Positions 1 through 5,849 of a stretch of DNA of 5,849 nucleotides are shown here, one piece after another. Below the pieces are notes generated by a model, which was not told where the DNA came from, searched no databases, and saw nothing but the letters and a program-made list of their open reading frames with translations. The stretch covers positions 1-5,849 of the forward strand of contig DAIDJX010000214.1 of NCBI GenBank assembly GCA_027451165.1, given 5' to 3'. How positions within the stretch are numbered: the stretch's first letter is position 1; each line of letters opens with the position of its first letter. Source of the DNA: Prolixibacteraceae bacterium (GTDB lineage: Bacteria; Bacteroidota; Bacteroidia; Bacteroidales; Prolixibacteraceae). Both the position numbers and the translations under genes were made by a program.

Positions 1-4
1 AACA

Positions 5-28
5 ACCTGTTCATTCCTGAAAACAGGT
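5..28. repeat. 7-bp perfect inverted repeat, possible upstream terminator or operator
   Basis: ACCTGTT at 5-11 is the exact reverse complement of AACAGGT at 22-28, with a 10-base loop. The sequence that follows (GTTTCATTCATA) is only moderately T-rich, so this is at best a weak intrinsic terminator for a gene lying left of the window. It could instead be a protein-binding palindrome. A TATAAT hexamer lies just downstream at 39-44, but no matching -35 element is visible. The pairing is seen directly; the function is not established. Confidence 0.3.
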
Positions 29-65
29 GTTTCATTCATATAATACACCCATTTCGTGCATATCC

Positions 66-135
66 CCGGGTTTCTGAAGGAGGTTTGAATAATTTTCCGC
101 CTCAGAAATGAAGAATAGCGTAAACAGAAACCCGG
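66..135 (+). promoter_or_regulatory. Structured leader of the protease gene with two competing hairpins
   Basis: Two pairings share the same left arm. In the short hairpin, TTTCTGA (71-77) pairs with TCAGAAA (102-108). The stem then continues as GG-A-GG (79-83) against CC-G-CC (97-101), with A78 bulged, an A81/G99 mismatch and a 13-base loop. In the long pairing, CCGGGTTTCTG (66-76) is the perfect reverse complement of CAGAAACCCGG (125-135), which ends seven bases before the protease ATG at 143. Both use bases 71-76, so they cannot form together. The sequence AAGGAGG (77-83), a perfect Shine-Dalgarno match, lies within the short stem. There is no T-tract after either structure, so neither is an ordinary terminator. 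The inverted repeats are seen; a regulatory role and transcription through this region are inferred. Confidence 0.4.
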
Positions 136-142
136 AAATGAA

Positions 143-3100
143 ATGGGAAAAGTTGAATGTCGTTGTGTAAGGGATATAAATATATATCTCCTGTTGGTTT
201 TGTTTACTTTGTTCCTCTTCTCTCCGAACCTGCTGTGGTCTCAACCCGTTCCATCAAGCAAAGCCGGCCGGGTGGCAGAAAACTGGTACCGGCATTTTGC
301 GCCGGAGGGAAAAAAGGGAGCACAGGTCGCGGGGTTACAGGAATACAAGTATAATTCGGGAACCCCTTTCTACATTTTTACCTTTGATTTGGGCGGTTTT
401 GTCATGGTATCTGCTGATGAAAGGGCTGAACCGGTAATCGGATATGGATTTGAAGGTGGGCTACCGGAAAAGATCGACCACCCGGCGCTGCAGGATTGGT
501 TGAACGGGTATGCCAGGCAAATTGATTCCCTGAAAGTATTATCCTTAAAGTCAAATGTAAAAAATCCCAAATGGGAGGAAATACTGAGTAACAGGTGGCA
601 GAAATCCTCTGTAATGGGTGTCGCCCCATTGGTAAAGACAAAATGGCATCAGGGATATCCTTTTAACAGGTTCTGCCCGGCAGATCCCCAGGGATCGGGC
701 GGTTTTGTATGGGCCGGATGTACACCGCTCGCCATGGCGCAAATCATGAAATATTGGAACTATCCTGCCAGGGGGATCGGACAACATGATTATGTCGGGA
801 AATACCATCCGGAAAGGGGAAGATTATCGGCGTTTTTTAATCAATCGGTATATGATTGGGCAAATATGCCTGATTCTGTTGTCTCCCCGACCAGTCAACA
901 TCCTGAATCTCTGGCACGGCTGATCAGTGACTGTGGAATTGCCAGTGAAACAGACTATTTCTCTACGGGTTCAGGTGCCTATGAATGGCAATCCGCAAAT
1001 GCTCTTAAAGAATTTTTTGATTATTCTGATTCCATAAGATATTTGAAAAGACAATACTATTCTGATGATGAATGGCATGGTATTTTGAAAGAGGAACTGA
1101 ACCGGAAACGGCCTGTGATGTATGTCGGGTACAATTCATCTTCATCGCTTGGACATACTTTCGTAATCGACGGATACCAGGAAAACAGTTATTACCACAT
1201 TAATTTTGGTTGGAAAGGAGACGCCGACGGATATTGGGCACTGGATAAACTGACTCCCCTGTCGTTTGATTTCAATTTCTTTCAAAGAGCCGTTATAGGC
1301 ATTCAGCCCAGGTATTCACCATTAAAAGCAGCTTTCATGTCGATTGAAAGGGATTCCTCCCTGAGTTTCCAGTTTGCCGATTATTCGACCGGTAATCCGG
1401 GTAACTGGAAATGGAAATTTGGTGACGGGATGGGCAGTACCCTGCAAAATCCGTTGCACAAATACTCAAAGCCCGGGAAGTATCAGGTATCCCTGATTGT
1501 ATGCTCCGGAACAAAATGTGATACCACAATACGTGAATTTGAAGTTGCAGAAAGTCAGTTTGTGAAAACGGATTTGATATTGGGTGGCTTTCATGGGAGC
1601 AAGTTATTCTTTGATTATGATAATGATAATGATCTGGATGTTTTTCTGAGCGGTTATCCCATGGGGACCCGTTTGTTAAGGAATGATTCCGGGGTGTTTA
1701 ACAGAATGGATATCAGTATTCCTTTTAATTATAACGATGCCAGTACAGATATTGCCGATATCAACAATGATGGTTACCTGGATATGATTATTTCCGGGGA
1801 AACAGGCGGATCTGAGGGTATCAGAACAAAGCTGTACATAAATGTCCGTGGAACCCTGAAGGAAACGGATCATCCTTTTTACCCTGTCAGCGGGGTGGTG
1901 AAATTAGTTGATTACAACAATGACGGTCTTACCGATGTTTTCCAGATCGGCACGACGGGATTTGCGTTTAAAGCCGCTCTTTTCAAAAACCTTGGAAACG
2001 GTGAATTCCAGGAAGTGCCCAACCTTCCGTTTCCAAAACTGGGACAGGGTGTTTCTGCCTGTTGGTATGATCTGGATCAGAACGGTTTCAGAGATGTAGT
2101 CATATGCGGAGCGCCAGGCAACTGGAATTTTACAACAAAAGTTTTCCTCAATTCCGGGAACGACAAATTTGTTGAGACAGCTACCTCCCTGCCTGCTGTA
2201 AACTACGGATCAGTCGTATGCGGAGATCTGGATTCTGATGGTGATGGAGATATCATCATCGGAGGCTTAGCCGGTTTCAAGAAGGATACTGCAGCATTAT
2301 ACAGAAATGATTCGATGAAACTGGTACCTGTTCCTGTTCCCGGACTCAAAGGTGATTTTGCTCAATTGGTTGATTTTGACAGTGATGGGTTGATGGACTT
2401 CATTTTGAACACCAAATTATTTAAAAATAATCACAAGTCATTCGATACAGTCAGGTTCGACATAACCGGTACCAACATAGTAGCTGGTGATTACAACAAG
2501 GATGGAAAAATCGATCTTTTTGTTTCGGGATTTTCTCCGGTATTGCCGGTATTTTACTGCGATTTAATGATGAATGTCGCGCAGGGCCGGAATTATCCTC
2601 CTTCCGTTCCTGCCAACCTGGATGTACAGATCAGGGGAGGGAAAGTGCTGTTCACCTGGAACAATTCCATTGATTTGTCGACAGCTTCCCAGTCGCTGAG
2701 TTATAATATCAGGATCGGGACTACACCTTCAGGCTGTGAAATTGTTTCTCCCCTTGCGGATGCCAGTACCGGATTTATTCGCTTTCCGGCCCCGGGGAAT
2801 ACAGGTCTGGCCAATACCTTTTCATTGCTTAACCTTCCACCTGGGAAATACTACTGGAGTGTCCAGGCTTTGGATAATGGTTTTTCCGGCAGCGGATTTG
2901 CCCCGGAACAGACATTCCAGATACTGCCAACAGATGTTACTCAGGTGCCGGTTTCAGAAACGGTCCTATATCCCAATCCGGCTTCTGATAAAACCATGGT
3001 ACGCTTTTCCGGATACTTTGCAGGGCCGGCGATTGTTTCGCTTTGCAGGATGGATGGGACGGAGGTATCACGCCAGATCTGCACCGGGAACCCAAATGTG

Positions 3101-3199
3101 GAAATCGATCTTTCCGGGTATGGCAGCGGAATTTACCTGGTCAGAATATCACGGGATGCAGTACAGGAAACCCATAAACTGGTTATCAGCAGAAATTAG
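143..3199 (+). CDS. Secreted C10-family (streptopain-like) cysteine protease with PKD, seven-repeat FG-GAP/VCBS, Fn3-like and T9SS sorting domains
   Basis: This is a papain-fold endopeptidase of the streptopain/interpain family, expected to be made as a zymogen, exported by Sec and passed across the outer membrane by T9SS. The start is the first ATG after an in-frame stop at 116-118. Residues about 12-33 form a signal peptide (hydrophobic core, then LLWSQ). Residues about 40-135 resemble the Spi_C10 propeptide (GGFVMVSADERAEPVIGY). The catalytic domain spans about 150-390: Cys193 in WAGCTPLAMAQIMKYW, His338 in GHTFVIDGY, and Asn354 and Trp357 in HINFGWKGDADGYW. All expected active-site residues are present. 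A PKD domain follows at about 395-470 (WKWKFGDG). Seven Asp-rich loops at 491-791 suggest a beta-propeller. An Fn3-like domain is at about 818-927 (GKYYWSVQALDNG). The T9SS type A tail is at about 938-1018 (LYPNPASDK, then GIYLVRIS). Streptopain itself is about 400 residues, so roughly 600 residues are accessory. The substrate is unknown; nutrition from host or environmental protein is plausible. Confidence 0.95.
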   Translation: MGKVECRCVRDINIYLLLVLFTLFLFSPNLLWSQPVPSSKAGRVAENWYRHFAPEGKKGAQVAGLQEYKYNSGTPFYIFTFDLGGFVMVSADERAEPVIGYGFEGGLPEKIDHPALQDWLNGYARQIDSLKVLSLKSNVKNPKWEEILSNRWQKSSVMGVAPLVKTKWHQGYPFNRFCPADPQGSGGFVWAGCTPLAMAQIMKYWNYPARGIGQHDYVGKYHPERGRLSAFFNQSVYDWANMPDSVVSPTSQHPESLARLISDCGIASETDYFSTGSGAYEWQSANALKEFFDYSDSIRYLKRQYYSDDEWHGILKEELNRKRPVMYVGYNSSSSLGHTFVIDGYQENSYYHINFGWKGDADGYWALDKLTPLSFDFNFFQRAVIGIQPRYSPLKAAFMSIERDSSLSFQFADYSTGNPGNWKWKFGDGMGSTLQNPLHKYSKPGKYQVSLIVCSGTKCDTTIREFEVAESQFVKTDLILGGFHGSKLFFDYDNDNDLDVFLSGYPMGTRLLRNDSGVFNRMDISIPFNYNDASTDIADINNDGYLDMIISGETGGSEGIRTKLYINVRGTLKETDHPFYPVSGVVKLVDYNNDGLTDVFQIGTTGFAFKAALFKNLGNGEFQEVPNLPFPKLGQGVSACWYDLDQNGFRDVVICGAPGNWNFTTKVFLNSGNDKFVETATSLPAVNYGSVVCGDLDSDGDGDIIIGGLAGFKKDTAALYRNDSMKLVPVPVPGLKGDFAQLVDFDSDGLMDFILNTKLFKNNHKSFDTVRFDITGTNIVAGDYNKDGKIDLFVSGFSPVLPVFYCDLMMNVAQGRNYPPSVPANLDVQIRGGKVLFTWNNSIDLSTASQSLSYNIRIGTTPSGCEIVSPLADASTGFIRFPAPGNTGLANTFSLLNLPPGKYYWSVQALDNGFSGSGFAPEQTFQILPTDVTQVPVSETVLYPNPASDKTMVRFSGYFAGPAIVSLCRMDGTEVSRQICTGNPNVEIDLSGYGSGIYLVRISRDAVQETHKLVISRN
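1613..2515 (+). repeat. Seven Asp-rich calcium-loop repeats in the protease (FG-GAP/VCBS-type, probable seven-bladed propeller)
   Basis: Seven copies of a DxDxDG-like loop start at protein residues 491 (DYDNDNDLD), 539 (DINNDGYLD), 590 (DYNNDGLTD), 643 (DLDQNGFRD), 695 (DLDSDGDGD), 744 (DFDSDGLMD) and 783 (DYNKDGKID). The spacings are 48, 51, 53, 52, 49 and 39 residues, close to one propeller blade each. In integrin-alpha-like and VCBS propellers such loops bind calcium and each blade carries one. Copy 1 lacks the glycine and copy 4 has Asn at the fifth position; the rest fit well. The last interval is about ten residues shorter than the others. The copies differ enough in DNA sequence that this is an old protein-level repeat, not a recent duplication. 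Confidence 0.85.
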
Positions 3200-3274
3200 A
3201 GAAAAAGTAATGGATAACCGGTCTTACCACCTGTTGATAAGTTAAAAGTCAGCGCAAAAGTAATCTCAAAAAAT
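3200..3274 (+). other. 75-bp gap between the protease and barrel genes, with competing inverted repeats
   Basis: No gene fits here. The end of the protease gene can pair with this gap in two exclusive ways. GGTTATC (3181-3187) is the reverse complement of GATAACC (3213-3219). TTATCAGCAG (3183-3192) pairs with CTGTTGATAA (3231-3240) over 10 bp with one G-U pair. Neither stem is followed by a T-run, so a terminator is not supported and read-through to the next gene is possible. The last bases before the next ATG are A-rich (CTCAAAAAAT), as is common upstream of Bacteroidota start codons. I see no convincing promoter of the TAnnTTTG type. Confidence 0.3.
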
Positions 3275-3922
3275 ATGAAAGTCACTTTTCTTCAGTTAAT
3301 ACTCATTCTGAGTATGATCACCTCAGTGGCAGCTGGTCAGGATGATCTGCCTGTCAAAAAATACAGCGACAACTTCAGTTTCAGGGAAATCAACGATTTT
3401 TACAGAAATAAAATGAGCGCGGTACAGCTTGTTTCCTGGTCCAGGACCAGTTTCCTCAATGCTGCATTCCTGTCAAACAAATTAAATGGAAACATCCGGC
3501 AACAATTTGGTTTACAGTATAATTACAGGATAATGAAACTTTCCCCGGTGCTGGTGGATATCGGGTACAATTGGGGTAAGTACACCATCTCCGGATCGGC
3601 TCCTTTTACCCTTGCAGGTGAAGACATCATTGAACAGGCCTTTGAATCCTCCTTTTCCATGTTTCTTTTTCCTGCGACCAGGTATTTTCTTCCCTACGCC
3701 GGCCTGGGATTCAACTACACCTGGCTGAGAACGGTCTGGGTGGAAAATGAAGACAAGGAACTGGTAGCCGATCATGTGACGGTGCTACCCTCACCGGTCT
3801 GGAAAACCGGATTTATGTCTGCGGTTTCAGAAACGGTCGTGCTCTTCGGGGAATATAAGAAATCGTTTGCTTCACGACGGGAGTTCACTCAATTGAATCT
3901 GGGTATTGGTTTTAGTTTTTAA
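3275..3922 (+). CDS. Probable outer-membrane beta-barrel protein (215 aa)
   Basis: The product begins with a clear Sec signal peptide: Lys2, a hydrophobic stretch LQLILILSMITSV, and a likely cleavage after Ala20 (VAAGQ). The mature part of about 195 residues has alternating hydrophobic and polar residues with many aromatics, for example QFGLQYNYRI, VLVDIGYNWGKYTI, FLPYAGLGFNYTWLR and VVLFGEYKKSF. It ends in LNLGIGFSF, and a C-terminal Phe after an amphipathic strand is the usual recognition signal for the BAM assembly machinery. Length and pattern suit a small barrel of about eight strands (OmpA-transmembrane or OmpW-like size), but I recognise no specific family. There is no periplasmic or peptidoglycan-binding domain. 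The lipoprotein gene follows after 27 bp, so the pair is probably co-transcribed. It could be a structural surface protein or a partner of the lipoprotein; its function is unknown. Confidence 0.75.
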   Translation: MKVTFLQLILILSMITSVAAGQDDLPVKKYSDNFSFREINDFYRNKMSAVQLVSWSRTSFLNAAFLSNKLNGNIRQQFGLQYNYRIMKLSPVLVDIGYNWGKYTISGSAPFTLAGEDIIEQAFESSFSMFLFPATRYFLPYAGLGFNYTWLRTVWVENEDKELVADHVTVLPSPVWKTGFMSAVSETVVLFGEYKKSFASRREFTQLNLGIGFSF

Positions 3923-3949
3923 TCACCTGTTTTAAAGATTTATAGTGAG

Positions 3950-5849
3950 ATGCATAATTCAGGATTAACAATTTTGGTTTTCATTTTGGTGTTACTGAGC
4001 GGTTGTATCACCTTAAAACCGGATAGTTCCATAGTTTCTGATCCGGATTATAACCAGCGAAGGGAGATCGGGAACCTCCATTACGATAAAAAACCCGGCC
4101 TGGCTGGTTATTCAGCCATGGGAGCCAGCACCATCGCCGGTGGTCTTGCGGGGTACAGTGCTGACCTGATCAAATACCACAAGGGAACGGAAATAAAATC
4201 GTTCAAGGCAGGAAACGCCCTGTTGGGGGCCGCAATCGGCTTTTCAACCTCCTATTTCATTAACCGGAGCCTCGGTTGGGGTAAAGTGGTGAAAGTTTAT
4301 GATGCGCAGGAATGGCTGAGAAAAGCCAATAACAATTACCTGATCCTTGCCGCTCAGAAAGACAACGGGGCAGTTACCGACATCACCGTGATGAACAGGA
4401 GTGCAGAAAATAAATACACGGTGAAGAACCTTTATGACGTAAAAGATTTTAAAACAGCATTCCCAAACAGTTCCCGTTCTTCTGAAATGTTATCGCAAAC
4501 CATCAGCAACAAGGGTATTGAACGCGACCAGTTCATTGACCTGATGGAATTGTATCCCGGAAATCCCCACACCATGCAGATGAAAGAACAATACATCACC
4601 AGAAGCAATTCCATCGCCTCGATGTTCTCTGCGTTTGACAAATTTCCGGAAACCGGGGTGGATATTGAGAAACTTTCTGTTCCGTTGGTCAGCCAGATCA
4701 AAGACGGGAGCATTCACATGCAGCGTTTTGGTAACAGCAAATACAAAAAGTCAGTGATAATGAACTCATTGCAAAAGGATTTGTCTGAAGGGAACCTGAA
4801 GGCATTCATCAGCCTCGCAGGAAAAGATTTCTGGATGACGCCTGCGGAAATTGGTGATGCCCCCGGTACGGTTAAACGCAACTATCTTTCAGCGGTGAAA
4901 TCCATGGAAGAGATGAAGAGCATGGTGGAAACCATGAATTTCTATGTCAAGTATTCCTGGCTCGATTATCCCGGTCGTGCGACAGACATTACCACTGATG
5001 CCTGGAAGGCAGCATATCCCTATTACAGTGATGGTGATGCGCTGATTGAACGTATTTTCAGGATTGAACAGCAGTATCCTGACCTGAAACTCAGTAAAAC
5101 AGCGATCAAACAGGTAGTCGATGTCAAACTGAATGAAGAAATCCAGAATAACATCAAAATCTCCAACCTGGAAGTTTTGGATAACCGGAGTGAGGGGTGG
5201 TCAGAATGGTTAAAGCCCAAACTCTATGATGCCTATGTTGTGACAGATAAGGAAGAACTTGAATTCCTGATTGCAGGTACCGTAAAAAATGAAAGCAAGT
5301 TTACACTCCCTGTGGCCCTGAAATTTGACGTTCCGGTGGTGACCAAACAAACCGGCCGCGTTTTTTATTTCATTCAGTCTGAAGTAATGCGGACCGAGGT
5401 GCGTTTCAAACCGGAATACTACCTTCCCCTGGTCAGACCCTCTGAAGAGGTGGCATTTGCCAGGCTGATCGAAACCAACAAAAAGGATGCAGGGGTTGAT
5501 TTTATTCTTGGTAAAGCCTGGAGCGAAACCACCCTGGGTGATGTAACCATTCAGCAGGAATTGTTAAAATCCTTCCCGATGACAGAACTAAAAAAACAGT
5601 TGGCATGGCTGAAACTGGCTGAAAGGGGCTTCGACAAACCCAATCTCCGGAACGCCTATAATGCCTGGTTCGTGGAAAGCCCCCTGGGCCGGCTGATCGG
5701 TGGGACAACAGCTGTCATTATGGGAGGATCATTCAGCGATGTGGATGAAATCAATACAGATTACAGCTCTCAGGAGTATTATGCATACAACCGCCAGGCT
5801 GTAAGGAGTATCATAAATGATATGCAGGAAGAAAGCTCAAGAAATCACA
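3950..5849 (+). CDS. Large lipoprotein of unknown function, 3' end outside the window
   Basis: The reading frame is open from the ATG at 3950 to the window edge (633 codons visible). It starts with a lipoprotein signal peptide: hydrophobic residues 6-16, then the lipobox LSGC with Cys19 as the expected lipidated residue. The residues after it (CITLKPDSS) do not form a strong acidic surface-export signal, so a periplasm-facing location is as likely as a surface one. Two glycine/alanine-rich hydrophobic stretches follow at about 50-74 and 87-109, with GxxxG spacing at 64/68 and 93/97. From about 160 the protein looks mainly helical, with Phe/Tyr-Pro motifs at 171, 202, 232, 356, 376 and 542. 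Residues about 437-500 look beta-rich. A further glycine-rich stretch lies at about 579-593. The motifs recall TPR-like solenoids, but no family is recognised. It lies 27 bp after the barrel gene, which suggests a shared transcript and perhaps a shared envelope role. Confidence 0.85.
   Translation, partial: MHNSGLTILVFILVLLSGCITLKPDSSIVSDPDYNQRREIGNLHYDKKPGLAGYSAMGASTIAGGLAGYSADLIKYHKGTEIKSFKAGNALLGAAIGFSTSYFINRSLGWGKVVKVYDAQEWLRKANNNYLILAAQKDNGAVTDITVMNRSAENKYTVKNLYDVKDFKTAFPNSSRSSEMLSQTISNKGIERDQFIDLMELYPGNPHTMQMKEQYITRSNSIASMFSAFDKFPETGVDIEKLSVPLVSQIKDGSIHMQRFGNSKYKKSVIMNSLQKDLSEGNLKAFISLAGKDFWMTPAEIGDAPGTVKRNYLSAVKSMEEMKSMVETMNFYVKYSWLDYPGRATDITTDAWKAAYPYYSDGDALIERIFRIEQQYPDLKLSKTAIKQVVDVKLNEEIQNNIKISNLEVLDNRSEGWSEWLKPKLYDAYVVTDKEELEFLIAGTVKNESKFTLPVALKFDVPVVTKQTGRVFYFIQSEVMRTEVRFKPEYYLPLVRPSEEVAFARLIETNKKDAGVDFILGKAWSETTLGDVTIQQELLKSFPMTELKKQLAWLKLAERGFDKPNLRNAYNAWFVESPLGRLIGGTTAVIMGGSFSDVDEINTDYSSQEYYAYNRQAVRSIINDMQEESSRNH

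Noticed and set aside
39..44. TATAAT hexamer as a promoter -10 box for the protease gene.
   Set aside because: No matching -35 element is seen at the right distance, and the main Bacteroidota sigma factor prefers TAnnTTTG. TAATTTTC at 90-97 is a near match to that, but it also lacks a well-placed upstream TTTG. Neither is strong enough to annotate.
32..244. 70-codon open frame on the - strand covering the protease leader and signal peptide region.
   Set aside because: Low-complexity translation (Tyr-Ile and Gln runs) with no recognisable domain, and it overlaps the well-supported signal-peptide coding region on the + strand. It looks like a chance frame.
2736..3245. 169-codon + strand open frame overlapping the end of the protease gene.
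   Set aside because: It is out of frame with the Fn3-like and T9SS domains, whose conserved motifs clearly mark the real frame. Its translation is rich in Arg, Pro and Trp with no domain pattern.
3920..3952. Read-through fusion of the barrel and lipoprotein genes, because both are in the same frame with nine sense codons and no further stop between them.
   Set aside because: The second gene has its own signal peptide and lipobox and the first ends in a proper barrel C-terminal Phe; both make sense only as separate proteins. The shared frame is a coincidence of a 27-bp gap.
4432..5708. Several 65-93 codon open frames on the - strand under the lipoprotein gene.
   Set aside because: The + strand frame is continuous from a lipoprotein signal peptide to the window edge and explains this DNA; the - strand frames overlap one another and show no motifs.
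1..5849. CRISPR array, tRNA/rRNA, insertion-sequence ends or attachment sites.
   Set aside because: I saw no regularly spaced direct repeats, no RNA-gene signatures and no transposase or target-duplication pattern on either strand.

Overview
The window looks like chromosomal DNA from a member of the Bacteroidota. The main evidence is a C-terminal type IX secretion (T9SS) sorting domain on the first protein. Supporting signs are a C10-family protease with PKD, FG-GAP/VCBS and Fn3-like modules in the style of Bacteroidota secreted proteins, start codons without a usable Shine-Dalgarno sequence, and moderate GC content. I cannot name the genus.

Layout: positions 1-142 are a non-coding leader with several inverted repeats and no gene I would call. 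Positions 143-3199 encode a 1018-residue secreted cysteine protease: signal peptide, Spi_C10-like propeptide, complete C10 catalytic domain, PKD domain, a run of seven Asp-rich calcium-loop repeats (probably a seven-bladed beta-propeller), an Fn3-like domain and a T9SS type A sorting tail. After a 75-bp gap, 3275-3922 encode a 215-residue probable outer-membrane beta-barrel protein. After another 27 bp, a lipoprotein gene starts at 3950 and runs off the window's right edge (633 codons visible). All genes are on the + strand, and nothing convincing is encoded on the - strand.

How they may work together: all three products are predicted to leave the cytoplasm. The protease should be secreted through T9SS and anchored to, or released from, the cell surface. 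The barrel should sit in the outer membrane. The lipoprotein should be anchored to a membrane by its Cys19. The barrel and lipoprotein genes are close enough to be co-transcribed. Whether the protease gene shares their transcript is uncertain. A functional link between the protease and the other two is inference from gene order only.

Points most worth a second look: the complete C10-PKD-seven-repeat-Fn3-T9SS architecture, the overlapping and mutually exclusive inverted repeats in the protease leader, and the unrecognised lipoprotein with Phe/Tyr-Pro motifs about 30 residues apart and glycine-zipper-like segments. I found no CRISPR array, RNA gene, insertion sequence or confident new system.
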